In this document: piece after piece, positions 13,301-23,568 of the stretch | Layout: every line of letters begins with the position of its first letter | How positions within the stretch are numbered: position 1 is the first letter of the stretch | Assembly: GCA_032622095.1 (NCBI GenBank) | Contig: CP136069.1 | Span: 46,600,194 to 46,664,193 of the forward strand | Direction: 5' to 3' | Length of the DNA: 64,000 nt | Origin: Siphonodentalium dalli | Taxonomy: Eukaryota > Mollusca > Scaphopoda > Gadilida > Siphonodentaliidae | The notes under the pieces: generated by a model | Databases searched by the model: none | Told to the model about the DNA's origin: nothing | The model's input: the letters and a program-made list of their open reading frames with translations, nothing else | Program-made: the position numbers and the translations under genes

Positions 13301-14460
13301 AAAAGAAGAGCGAATAAAAACAGGAAGTGGTAGATAAAAAAGAGGGATAAAAAAAAAGATAACAAAGAAAAATTATGAATAAATAGAGGATATCCACCCT
13401 TTTTCAGTGGATATGGGTTATATCTCATGAGTGATGACAAAACATTGAATTTCCACGATATGATCAAATAATAAGCATGTGATACAACGCTTAGCCGATG
13501 GGTGTGGAGTCAGCCGGTAGGTTTCACGAGGGATTGCGTCAGATTCCAATGACTCAGGCGTTTCGCCGGAAGTAGGGATTGCGCCAGATTCGAATGACTC
13601 AGGCATTGCGCCAGAAGTAGGGATTGCGTCAGATTCGAATGACAGGCATTGCAGGAGGCAGAGTTTCTTATGGGCTGGATCTTATTCTAGGGTTTAGGAG
13701 ACGTGTGTAGACCACTCAATATCCCCTCAGGTGTAGTGTGGAACCCTCAGAAGTGGCAGTGGGTTAGATATATTAAAAGACCGTTAATTTTAATTTAATT
13801 TTAAATTATTTTTGAATTTTAGAAAAAGTTGAAGTTTTTTAAGTTTTTCATATTTTTTTAATTTATGAATTTTTTTTTAAGTTTTTCATTTTTGTTTCTT
13901 TTTGAAAAGTTTTTTTAAGTTTTTTGAAATTTTTGAGTATTTTGAAGTTTTTAAACTTTTTTGAAATTTTTGAACTTTTTGAACTTTTTGAAATTTTTGA
14001 ACTTTTTGAACTTTTTGACCTTTTTGAACTTTTTGAACTTTTTGACCTTTTTGACCTTTTTGAACTTTTTGGAAGTTTTCAATGCGAGTGTCACTTTAAC
14101 ATTATCCCACAGTGTGCGCCATGTGTTACTTTAACATTCATCCATAGTGAGTGTCACTTTAATAATCATCCCCCGTGAGAGACTAGTATCCCTTTAATAT
14201 TCAAGACTGAAGCTACTACACCGAGATCATCACGTGATATACATGTAGATAATATACCATTCATATGGAGAAATCTGGATATAACCAGCGGGTCATGTCC
14301 GGACATGTCCAACCGGTATACAAATAGACCGACGCGTGGGCGGAGAATATAGGTCAAACTCCATGTACTGCAGAGAATGTAGGTCAACCTCCATGTACTG
14401 CAGAGAATGTAGGTCAACCTGTCTAGACTGACACCAAACGGGCGGGGTATCATCATCTAG
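7310..14460. repeat. right arm of the giant palindrome
   Basis: Reverse complement of 131-7281. All tandem duplications described for the left arm are present in mirror order. No gene of its own is seen. Confidence 0.95.
7439..7747 (+). other. centre-proximal open frame with C2H2-like half finger, right arm
   Basis: About 102 codons are open after a stop at 7436-7438. Near the start the frame reads CHLCRNILSTNYNLQRHKK. Counting from the second Cys, a hydrophobic residue sits at +4, Leu at +10 and His at +13, the spacing of a C2H2 zinc finger, but the second His is missing. The last third overlaps the antisense of the 260-bp repeat. There is no good ATG before the motif. It may be a decayed zinc-finger exon or chance. 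It is the only protein-like motif I see in the palindrome. Confidence 0.25.
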
Positions 14461-14461
14461 C
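14454..14461. repeat. candidate 8-bp target-site duplication, right copy
   Basis: CATCTAGC, directly repeating 128-135 at the opposite edge of the palindrome. Confidence 0.4.
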
Positions 14462-15900
14462 GACACCGCTGCAAATCTTCGACCGTTCCTGACACTGTCC
14501 TCACAAGATTATCGGACATAGCTATTCCACCGACTGTCCAAAATAAACACTCGTTGCTGCATTTCCTCGTTCGGCGTCTTGTATACAGTCGTTGTTTCAA
14601 CGCTGACGCCGCCACAGTTCCTTAGATGATTAATTAAATGACGCATATGCTGCCAGATCGTTCATGAACATCACTGATACGTTTGATATACATTGGCATA
14701 AAATAATTGACATTTGATCGCAACTGTACACTGCTGTTACATGTATACCGATCATTACACGTTACGTCATTGACTCCACGTCGCTTGCTGACTATGACCA
14801 GAGATGTCAAAGACGATATCCTGTGAAGCTACAAATACCTTCCCAACTGATGAGTATATCGGTTACTACACATTCTCACGGTGCACGGACAATAACATTT
14901 ATCATCCTTAATTGTTGCTGTCAATTAACTGTATCCTGCATGTGTGATTATTCTCTACTTCACACACCAGTGTTCTACATGGTGTTGATTATCCGACCTT
15001 GGATATAATCGTTTGCCGAATATTTATATTGGACACATATATTACATTATACCCGCCAAGCCAGAACTTCTCTACAAATTCCTGGATAAATTAACTATTC
15101 GCTGATAAACCAGTGCTCCAGTGACTTACTGTTTGATGCTAATCCAGTAACCTAGTGACATACTGTTTACCAGACTCGCCATGGATAATTGACTCTTAGT
15201 TTCTGTTGCTGTTGAGTTTTTATGTATGAATATCCATGTGTTGATTTTTTTAGGTTCGCGTTCGCGATTATAGATCCTAGATTCCAACTATCTTCTGTAC
15301 ACTCGGACTTTTACCACACTTTTAATTTGTAACTACATGTAGTTACAAATTTCTGTAGCGAGGGGAGTCTGTCCGATAGTACATACGATAGTTATGTGTT
15401 GTTATATGTGTTCCTGGAATCTAGGATAAACTTCCTTTCCCCAGTGATTGTAACTGCTAGGGTTAATTGTATAGATAAGCACAAGTACATAGAAGACAGA
15501 TTATATAGTGTAGAAACACACACGCATAATTAACAAGATCACATTATTAAGTGGTTATGACTGGTAGCAACCATTGTATAAGTTAGGGTGGATAAAGCCA
15601 GTATCATTCTATAAGACAGTATCTAGTGTTACACGTCATATCCAAGTGTATCATGTATCTCGGACCTTATTTAAGAGGCATGATACACCAGAGGTGGGAA
15701 TAACTACCCGTGCTCTGAAGCGGGAGCTTGACTTGTCCGACAACCTTGCTACTATACCAATACCTCTGTTCTTCCACCTATGTACTATGCTTATCGAGAA
15801 AGACTTATACATATATAAAGTATGAAGATCTATGAACTAGTTATTGTTATCAATGTTCCCGACACGGCCAATTCAACATCTAAACCCTAGACACCGGGAC
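14462..15900. other. apparently unique DNA, no gene recognised
   Basis: Only short open frames, none with recognisable similarity. A perfect 26-bp palindrome (centre CTACATGTAG) lies at 15325-15350, and a loose inverted pair GTGTATCATG / CATGATACAC lies at about 15645-15690. Confidence 0.5.
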
Positions 15901-16926
15901 ATATGGAAGCTTATGAGGGTTATGATTGTGTTAGTTTGTGTTCTATCATGGGTATGGTGGGCATTGATAAGGAAGCTTATGAGGGTTATGATTGTGTTAG
16001 TTTGTGTTCTATCATGGGTATGGTGAGCATTGATATGGAAGCTTGTGGGGGTTATGATTGTGTTAGTTTGTGTTCTATCATGGGTATGGTGAGCATTGAT
16101 ATGGAAGCTTGTGAGGGTTATGATTGTGTTAGTTTGTGTTCTATCATGGGTATGGTGAGCATTGATATGGAAGCTTATGAGGGTTATGATTGTGTTAGTT
16201 TGTGTTCTATCATGGGTATGGTGGGCTGTGGGCATTGATATGGAAGCTTATGAGGGTTATGATTTTGTTAGTTTGTGTTCTATCACGGGTATGGTGGGCA
16301 TTGATATGGAAGCTTGTGGGGGTTATGATTGTGTTAGTTTGTGTTCTATCATGGGTATGGTGAGCATTGATATGGAAGCTTATGAGGGTTATGATTGTGT
16401 TAGTTTGTGTTCTATCACGGGTATGGTGGGCATTGATATGGAAGCTTGTGGGGGTTATGATTGTGTTAGTTTGTGTTCTATCATGGGTATGGTGAGCATT
16501 GATATGGAAGCTTATGAGGGTTATGATTTTGTTAGTTTGTATTCTATCATGGGTATGGTGGGCATTGATATGGAAGCTTGTGGGGGTTATGATTGTGTTA
16601 GTTTGTGTTATATCATGGGTATGGTGAGCATTGATATGGAAGCTTATGAGGGTTATGATTGTGTTAGTTTGTGTTCTATCATGGGTATGGTGGGCATTGA
16701 TATTGAAGCTTATGAGGGTTATGGTTTTGTTAGTTTGTGTTCTATCATGGGTATGGTGAGCATTGATATGGAAGCTTATGAGGGTTGTGATTTTGTTAGT
16801 TTGTGTTCTATCATGGGTATGGTGAGCATTGATATGGAAGCTTATGAGGGTTATGAATGTGTTAGTTTGTGTTCTATCATGGGTATGGTGGGCATTGATA
16901 TTGAAGCTTATGGTGTTAGTGGATAA
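15901..16926. repeat. 66-bp minisatellite, about 16 units
   Basis: Units start with GGAAGCTTATGAGGGTTATG or variants at 15905, 15971, 16037, 16103 and 16169; then, after a 7-bp insertion near 16220, every 66 bp from 16242 to 16902. Because 66 is divisible by 3, stop-free frames persist on both strands; the longest plus frame (about 254 codons, 22-residue period, IDMEAYEGYDCVSLCSIMGM) is broken from the first five units by the 7-bp insertion. No signal peptide, splice context or flanking coding sequence supports a gene. Confidence 0.95.
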
Positions 16927-17545
16927 CGATGTTTGTCGACAGATCACTGTGGCAGTAATATATACTTATACTTGGGCCTAGAACAAATTGTTGATAAGCT
17001 GTCATTTTGTTGGGCAGAAGCTGGGAACAATGTAACCAAAATCCACTTTGGGGAAAAATTTCAGGAGTTCTTTGAAAAAAAAGTTAATATCTATTGTTTG
17101 TATGTCTAATTTGCTGTTCCTTATGGAACATATACACCTGGATGGCATTTAAATTTAAGTTATACAGATGGCAGAAACATGCAACATAAACAAACTATTA
17201 TTGTTGTCATGACAGACATATGTCAATTCGATTGTAAAAATTCAAAATGGGGAACGAAATGGCGACCGAAAGTGCTAAAATTGGAAAATTATCGCTAAAT
17301 TCACAGTAAACCCCAATGTAGAACCAGTTGATTCTTCATAAGTTGCAACCAAGAACCAAGTGGTTCTTTGTTCATTGAGGAACCAATTTTCATTGGTCCC
17401 GCTATAGGGACGAAATGAAGAACCAGATAAGGTTATTTGTTTCTAGATATTTTAGGGTGTATATATAACAATTTGTTTTGTTGTTTTTATCACTTAGAGT
17501 GAATGTCTAATCTGTTTAGCAATTTATAGATGTCTTTAATCCAAG
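16927..17545. other. non-coding stretch
   Basis: No gene. Contains a short cluster of AAGAACCA / TGGTTCTT inverted motifs at about 17335-17425. Confidence 0.45.
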
Positions 17546-18150
17546 TTATGTGTATCCTTTCCCCTTGAACTGAGCTATCAATACACCAACTGGCAAAAAT
17601 GAATGGACAAAATCTGTAGTGTGTCGGTATAATTTCCCCCGAGCTATCAACATACTAAAGCACAATTGAATCAGAAGATCCTTTCCCAAGTTACACGCTG
17701 AAATGTTCTTTCGATCGCAAAATTCACAAATTTGCAAGTCAAACAAGTGTCGTAACTCTGCTAAATATTAGTGGACGAAACCCGTAGTATGTGACCGATA
17801 TCTTTTCCCCCAACATGTGCTATCACCATACCAAAGGACCATGACATCCAATAATAAAGACAGCATCCACAGCATAATGTTTGTTATGGACGCATTGACA
17901 CGTTTTACACAAAGTCCAGCAAAGGGCCGTAACTCTGGAAACAAGTGCGGACAAAACCTGCTCTATGTGATGTGGAGATTCTTCCCACAATGCTGGTCTA
18001 CTGGCATACCAAAGGACATCCAAATTGGATCATAGATACGTGAGCTGTTTTGTGAAATGTTTGTTACGGACGGACACGGAGAGAGACGGACGGACGAAGG
18101 TCTCCACTTATACCCCCGAATCCTCCTTCGGATGGTCGGGGCATAGTAAT
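17546..18150 (+). repeat. dispersed repeat with GACGGACGG tail
   Basis: Internally repetitive text (ACCATACCAAAGGACC, GTAACTCTG, CAGCAAAGGGCCGTAACTC) ending in a GACGGACGGACGAAGG tract and a hairpin TCCTCCTTCGGATGGTCGGGG at about 18118-18140. Similar tails occur at 39910-39975 and 46385-46432. It is probably a non-autonomous interspersed repeat; its class is not determined. Confidence 0.5.
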
Positions 18151-18925
18151 AGTACTTTACCATAATTGAAACAGGATCTGACAAAAACTTTCAACTGGAC
18201 CGTTTGTGGTGACAAAATGAACTGAAGAAAAATACATACTGTTGGAGATCAATTCAGATCCTTGTTTTCGTGCAACGGGGGGGGGGTCAAAATGGCTGGA
18301 AATAGGGGTGGTGGGTTCCAAAAATGGTCAAAAGTAAAAACAATTATCATTCGTGCCTGAAATGTTTTTCCGACACCCCATTGGGATATTGAGAAAATGA
18401 TAGAGTATGCATGTACTCAATAATGATGGAAGGAAGATACTTTTTTGTGAACAATATGTATACAGTGCGACCTCCCGATTTGCGTCTATTCGCCACCATC
18501 TTCTTCGTCACCAGCTTTGTAATTGTCATCATCGTCATCATTATCATCATCATCATCGTCGTTCAGTGCAAATCACGCTGGTATTTATGACGTGTCTGAA
18601 CTCACCAGAATAACCCCATGCACTTAAGGTTAATTTGGACGCCTTTGTTCAGTATGGTATACTGTTCCGCTTATATCCGGGGTGGTGTCGTTGGTTCTAG
18701 AACTATCACATGAGAGCCAACACAGACAAAAACGAATATTCCAAGTATTGGATGTGGACTAGAGGGCGTGCGGGGAAGCCAATGGCAATTAGGAGATTCC
18801 CATACACACAATCGGTACGTATCGATTGTACAAAAGTGGACACCACATAAAGCCTGGCGTGCTCTTATTCGAATTGTTTCACGCGCAATACAATTCGATA
18901 TAATCATCCCACGCAAACGAAGTTT
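18151..18925. other. non-coding stretch with simple repeats
   Basis: A short G run near 18280 and an imperfect (CAT)n tract at about 18523-18563. No gene recognised. Confidence 0.45.
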
Positions 18926-19308
18926 AAAGTGATGTGAAACAGTCCGATAGGGTGATCAAATAGAAATGGAGAATAATCTTGCTCAAAGTAGTAATGTTTA
19001 CAAAAATTATATCCAAATTTAATTGACAACCAACACCGCCATTCTTATATATTTATTAAATACAGTGACTCTTGACGGCGAAATCGTTTTCGTTAGCTTA
19101 ACGCAGATAGTTGCGTCCCGAATCGAGAAGTAAATATTTACAATTGCGCGTAGTTCAGACGATGTTTTCTATGGACTGTCAAGGTCGATTTGTTCGAAAT
19201 TTTCGGCGATATTACTAGAATGCTATATTCCTCCAGTTGGCGTAGTGCCTGAATACTAACTTACTAGTTTCACACAACCGAATAAGTACATAATATATCT
19301 TTAAACTG
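18926..19308 (+). repeat. dispersed repeat of about 370 bp, copy 1
   Basis: Aligns along its whole length, same strand, with 27300-27670: both begin GTGATGTGAAACA and end ACCGAATAAGTACATAATAT, with scattered differences. A distant partial relative may lie at 40080-40180. No coding capacity seen. Confidence 0.85.
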
Positions 19309-19465
19309 TAAGTTTAACTAGAAGAGACCAAATTGATGTGCATTCACAGCCGCCTAGCCAATCGCAACTTTTCGTATTATCGTACTTGGCCGAAATATTA
19401 TTTGCGTACGGAAATCACACAGGTTTGCCGATTGTTACCTCCCCTGACTAGTATAGGTATATAAT

Positions 19466-19660
19466 TCCTGTCACTGAGTCGCGACCATATTGGGTCCATC
19501 CAGCTCCCGTGCCCCTTTAAGTGCTACATGTCAAAGTTCTGGATGTACAACAGTGCATTCCATATATGGAGCTTTGAATATTCATGAATTCCATATATGG
19601 AATGCACCTCCAGAACATTGACCTGATGGATGAATTCAATATGGAGCCCTGCGACTTATA
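19466..19660. mobile_element. palindromic MITE, family 1, copy 1
   Basis: Foldback with the core TCCATATATGGAGCTTTGAA / TTCATGAATTCCATATATGG and outer arms TCACTGAGTCGCGACCATAT ... The same termini and core occur at 22362-22533 and 23818-24034. Its class is unassigned. Confidence 0.75.
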
Positions 19661-19984
19661 TGATCTCGCTTATTCTCAGCAGTATTAATGAAACTGTCGC
19701 TTAAGACAAGCGGTCGGTCGGGAAAACTACATCGTGACTTTCTTTCAGCCTCATATAAATGCCAAACCAAATGAATATTTATGAACTTTAGTATGCAACT
19801 CCTACCTGGTGAACATTGTCTGGAGGACTTCTGTGAATTGTATCCCAGTCAGGGGAGATAATACCGGTCACCGACGATAACACTGCTAGACGCAAATAAT
19901 CCAATGTGATACAATGGGTAATCTAACCTCCATTTTTGGACCATTTGGAAATCCTGGTTAACTTAGTCGCCATTTTGAGAGGGT
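19661..19984. other. non-coding stretch
   Basis: No gene or clear repeat seen. Confidence 0.4.
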
Positions 19985-20230
19985 GTCACCCCCCCCCCCC
20001 CCACCCCCTGCATGGTATGTGGGATTCCAGTGATTTTGAACACAGGATTCATAACCCTCTGTTAACTGGTACTCAGGATTCATATATACATATGTCCATT
20101 TTAACAAGTATTCAGGATTCAACAGCAAAGACGGGTACGCAGCTTTTATAATAGCATCGAAGTTTTCAAATTTGATTATTTTATAGCCAACATGACATAA
20201 TTATTGTGATGTAATTCAGTCTTATACATC
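19985..20230 (+). repeat. CAGGATTCA-type repeat, copy 1
   Basis: Starts at a 14-C run (19989-20002), followed by spaced units such as ACTGGTACTCAGGATTCAT. Related arrays are at 20785-20900 and 33470-34200. The 34-kb copy shares the following GTGATGTAATTCA segment as well, so this is one dispersed repeat with internal 30-bp tandem units. Confidence 0.7.
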
Positions 20231-20315
20231 TTGGCGAGTTGAAGTTATGGACATTGCGTCAGAATATTTACGAAAAATATCATAATAGTCCGAAATAACC
20301 ATGAATTGTATTCTA

Positions 20316-20779
20316 TATGTGACCCGCCATATCAAATCCAGTCGGAAGTCGGGATTTTTTTACCCTGTGCCAATGCATTCTCTTATATATGCGAGTCGAC
20401 CATAGGTCGCCTCGCATATATAAGAGAATGCATTGGCCTAACAATTTTTTACAATTTTAATAATTTGTTCTTGTATTTTTTAACAATTTTATAATTTCAC
20501 CCATACAGAGCCCCAGACAAACTTGAGCAGACGACACTCTTCTATGTGCTTCTATATATGTGTGGGGCTCCCTGCAGGGTAATGGATGTTTTTTTATTTT
20601 ATGTCCTAAAAATTGTAAGAAACATTTATTTAAAAAACATGATAAATATTGTTAAGCCAATGCATTCTCTTATATATGCGAGGCGACCTATGGTCGACTC
20701 GCATATATAAGAGAATGCATTGGCACAGGGTAAAAAAAATCCCGACTTCCGACTGGATTTGATATGGCGGGTCACATAT
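20316..20779. mobile_element. double-hairpin MITE (hairpin module with GACCCGCCATATC arms)
   Basis: Arms 20316-20450 and 20648-20779 are inverted copies. Each arm also contains its own 67-bp hairpin (26-bp stems CCAATGCATTCTCTTATATA..., loop around CGACCATAGGTCG). The outer arms (GTGACCCGCCATATC) differ from those of the TTAA elements at 38, 40 and 53 kb, although the hairpin is the same. The element is inserted in the CAGGATTCA repeat, which resumes at about 20785. Confidence 0.85.
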
Positions 20780-20784
20780 TTTCT

Positions 20785-20900
20785 TAACCGGTACGCAGGA
20801 TTCACCCATCTCTGTTACTGGTATCCAGGATTCACCCATCTCTGTTACTGGTATTCAGGATTCACCCATCTCTGTTACTGGTATTCAGGATTCATGGGGG
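20785..20900 (+). repeat. 30-bp tandem repeat (CAGGATTCA type)
   Basis: Four near-identical units containing GTATTCAGGATTCACCCATC, directly after the double-hairpin MITE. Confidence 0.85.
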
Positions 20901-20959
20901 TAGGGGAACATCCTCATTGGGAGATCATGAGTAACACAATCCTGTTAGAGGTCACGTGA

Positions 20960-22190
20960 CAACGAAACATTCAGCAGATTTTCCTTGCATATGCCTGTCT
21001 GTTAGCTATGGAAGTTTAAAATTCGAGAAATGCGTTTAATGTACACAAATGCAAATATAATAAAATCGTTAATATGTTAATGTGAGCGGTACACGTGATA
21101 TGCATTACACGTGAAAATATTACAAGAGACGTGGATAGAATGTATGTATGGGCGTGAAGTTGAAACTTCCAACCCACCCCATCACTCGCTCTTACAATAG
21201 AGTACCATTTAACCTTGTCTATACTACTAGATGGATTCTCCCAGTCAGTTAGAAAGTGTACATGGGAATGTTTAATTATTGATTTGTATTGCTTTACATG
21301 TAATATAAGCAACGATAAATAATTAAAAGTACAGAAGGAGTCATATTTATTGAGGGAAATGTTTAGATATTAATAGATAATAAGTTCAACAAAGGTGTAA
21401 GCAGAATGAGGTCCCCCGGGATAGCATCACTAAATTCACCCTCTGGGGACCTCATTCTGCAAATGACAGACACCCTATTTCAAGGTTTGCTTATTATCTG
21501 CACATGTTCTATGGGATAACTACTCGGCAATGATGCTTTAACATAGAAAGGTTATACCCCTGTCTAGAATTTTTAACTACCAAATATAATGTGGAACTTA
21601 TTATCTGAACATTTCCCACCAATAAATAAGGACCCTTTTGCCCTTGTGTTATCTTTTTGGCTGTCTGTCTGCTCTAATTTCATAAATATCCCTCAAAGCC
21701 CTCATGCTGAAGAATATATTACTCAATGTATACTTTTTAACTGGGTGGGAGAATCCATTTAGCATAGAAAGAATTTAATTTAAATTTCAGAAGAATTTCA
21801 GACTATTTTGGTATTTTGGTCTGAAATTTCAAATGGTTGAAAATTTGGACACCACAAATCAACCCCATTCCACCACGTCCCTGAGTAGTAGTACGGATAC
21901 AGTTCCGGAAGTCCGAAGACAGTAGCATGACTGTTCTCGTTATAGAATATATAAGCAAAATTTGGTCCATATATGTGGTCCACGCGTTTCGTCATAGAAA
22001 TGCATCCCTTAAAAAGGTCCATGCCAGAAACGAAACTCCCAGCATAAAACGGAAAGTATCAAGGAAGTCATAACAGACACATTTGCTGCCAAAAACATCC
22101 CGTCCTGTATTCACATGCTGCAGTTCCTTCGCTACACAGCACACTGTCTCGTGCATATATTCTTCTATAAAATACTATCACAAACTGCCA
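20960..22190. repeat. dispersed repeat mosaic, no gene
   Basis: Parts near 21310-21390 and 21595-21760 (ATAATAAGTTCAACAAA, TATCTGAACATTTCCC, CAATGTATACTTTTTAAC) resemble 44270-44430 and 29940-30125. A compact hairpin at 21402-21466 (GCAGAATGAGGTCCCC / GGGGACCTCATTCTGC) matches the MITE at 49925-50326. Confidence 0.6.
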
Positions 22191-22361
22191 GGCAGAGTTC
22201 AGTCCCTTCACTGCGCTGGTTTGACCGGCGTCAGCACGCATATATATATAACGTCATTAAACCTAATATTTAACCAAAAGAGTTTTGTCGGTTACAGTTC
22301 ATTTTGATTTGATCTAGCCATTTTCCAAACGAATATGGACAGTTTGGTGTCTCCGAATACG
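22190..22361. repeat. dispersed repeat, interrupted copy
   Basis: Matches 28420-28560 (AGAGTTCAGTCCC, AGAGTTTTGTCG, GATTTGGTCTAGCCA). The match resumes only at about 23081, after two MITEs, with GAATAATGCAGAATGAA. Confidence 0.75.
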
Positions 22362-22533
22362 CCCTGTCAGTAACTCGCGGGTCAAAGTTCTCAAGTAGCA
22401 TTTCCATATGTGGAGCTTCTGAATATTCATGACTTCCATATATGGAAATGCTACTCCAGAACTTTGACCTGAAGCACTAAAACCTAGGAACCGGACCTGG
22501 TAGATTCAATACGGCCGCGAGTTAGTGACAGGG
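22362..22533. mobile_element. palindromic MITE, family 1, copy 2
   Basis: Termini CCCTGTCAGTAACTCGCG and CGCGAGTTAGTGACAGGG form 18-bp inverted repeats with one mismatch. The core TCCATATGTGG...CCATATATGGA is as in copy 1. Confidence 0.85.
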
Positions 22534-22544
22534 TGTATAATGCA

Positions 22545-23080
22545 GTTCTAATTAAAATTCTCTAAAAAGCTCCGCATTACAGTGTCTAAAGAATTTCACT
22601 GTGTTCAAATTACCCTTGCTATAAATAACTTATGTATGCAATTCATGCAGTATGACGTCACAGCGCACAACTAATTTTACGATTAACAGATATCTCCTTT
22701 CGTCTCGTTTTTATCCACCGCTTCAAACTGGTGTTAACTGATGAAATTCTTGGAAATTGTAATACTATTCTCATTGCTTTGTATTATTGGTCAATTCTGG
22801 ACTCTTCATAGACGCCTTTATTGTTTAATAAGTTGTCATAATCTCTAAGTATGTGAACACTGAGTGAAATTATCAATGTGACAGAAAAATATTGCGATGT
22901 GGCTAATCGACCGCCGTTTAGGAATTCCGACAATCACATGTTGGTTGCATCGCTTTATACTGATAAATGTTGTGACTGGCTGACTGACGTAATACTTGTT
23001 CGGGGCAATGGAAATCCCAGCTATTTTCTTTAGACTCTGTAATGCGGAGCTTGTTCAAGCGTCTTAATTTTAATTAGAAC
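22545..23080. mobile_element. 536-bp element with about 50-bp terminal inverted repeats
   Basis: Left end GTTCTAATTAAAATTCTCT and, inverted, AATTTTAATTAGAAC at the right. Inside both ends lies AGCTCCGCATTACAG / CTGTAATGCGGAGCT. No coding capacity. It sits a few bases from family-1 copy 2, so two insertions share this site. It lies roughly 280 bp downstream of the PYCR stop codon. Confidence 0.8.
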
Positions 23081-23358
23081 TGAGAATAATGCAGAATGAA
23101 TTGTAACCGAATAAAGTCTTAAATAAACAAAAAATTGCCTTGCAGTTTGCTTCTATCTGTGCCATGGCATTTTTCATGGATTCAAGCTGCATGTGAAGAT
23201 ATTCTAGCAGAACAATTCGAAGTTTCAATCAGTAGTCATACAATCCGGAGTTGTTAGCTGCACATTCAAAAAGAATCGAAAACTCCAAACCACGAATGAA
23301 TGCTGCCGAACTACCCACAGCCTCGCTTTCGTCTCACTTCCTGTGATTCATCCTCCAA

Positions 23359-23568
23359 TCATTTTCCATTATTGTTCTCCGAATCCATCTCATCTGCGAG
23401 CTCCTTGCATCTCTTTGTAGCGATTTCGACGGCATCCATTAATGACGCTCTGAATCCTCGTTTCTCTAACATATGCATGGCGGATATTGTGGTCCCGCCC
23501 GGCGAGCATACGTCATCCTTAAGGAGACCCGGATGTCGGCCCGTCTCCAGCACCATCTTAGCAGCGCC
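23359..23568 (-). CDS. PYCR3: PYCR exon 6 (stop codon)
   Basis: 210 bp after CTATTCCAG; begins [20 protein letters not shown] and carries the signature [18 protein letters not shown] at 23361-23359. The last residues (SENNNGK) are not conserved. The acceptor and first bases of this exon are duplicated 99 bp upstream (23667). Confidence 0.97.
   Translation of the reverse strand, partial: GAAKMVLETGRHPGLLKDDVCSPGGTTISAMHMLEKRGFRASLMDAVEIATKRCKELADEMDSENNNGK

Larger units (their letters stand above)
131..14460. repeat. giant near-perfect palindrome (foldback-type inverted repeat)
   Basis: Bases 131-7281 are the reverse complement of 7310-14460; paired positions sum to 14591. I found mismatches only near the two ends of the arms (135 against 14456, 7269 against 7322). 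Every open frame in one arm recurs unchanged in the other, so identity is well above 99 percent, although I did not align every base. The flanks differ on the two sides. No frame exceeds about 96 codons and none is recognised as a gene. Arms carrying internal tandem repeats and a possible 8-bp target duplication fit a foldback-type transposon. A recent inverted duplication or an assembly or foldback-read chimera are the alternatives. Confidence 0.95.

Noticed and set aside
131-14460. Concatemer junction of a linear hairpin-ended virus genome
   Set aside because: Long inverted arms with tandem repeats invite the comparison, but no viral gene is present in the arms or flanks, and the outer 8-bp direct repeat points to insertion.
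16162-16926. 254-codon open frame with 22-residue repeats
   Set aside because: It follows from a 66-bp minisatellite whose unit is a multiple of three; the opposite strand is equally open and there is no gene context.
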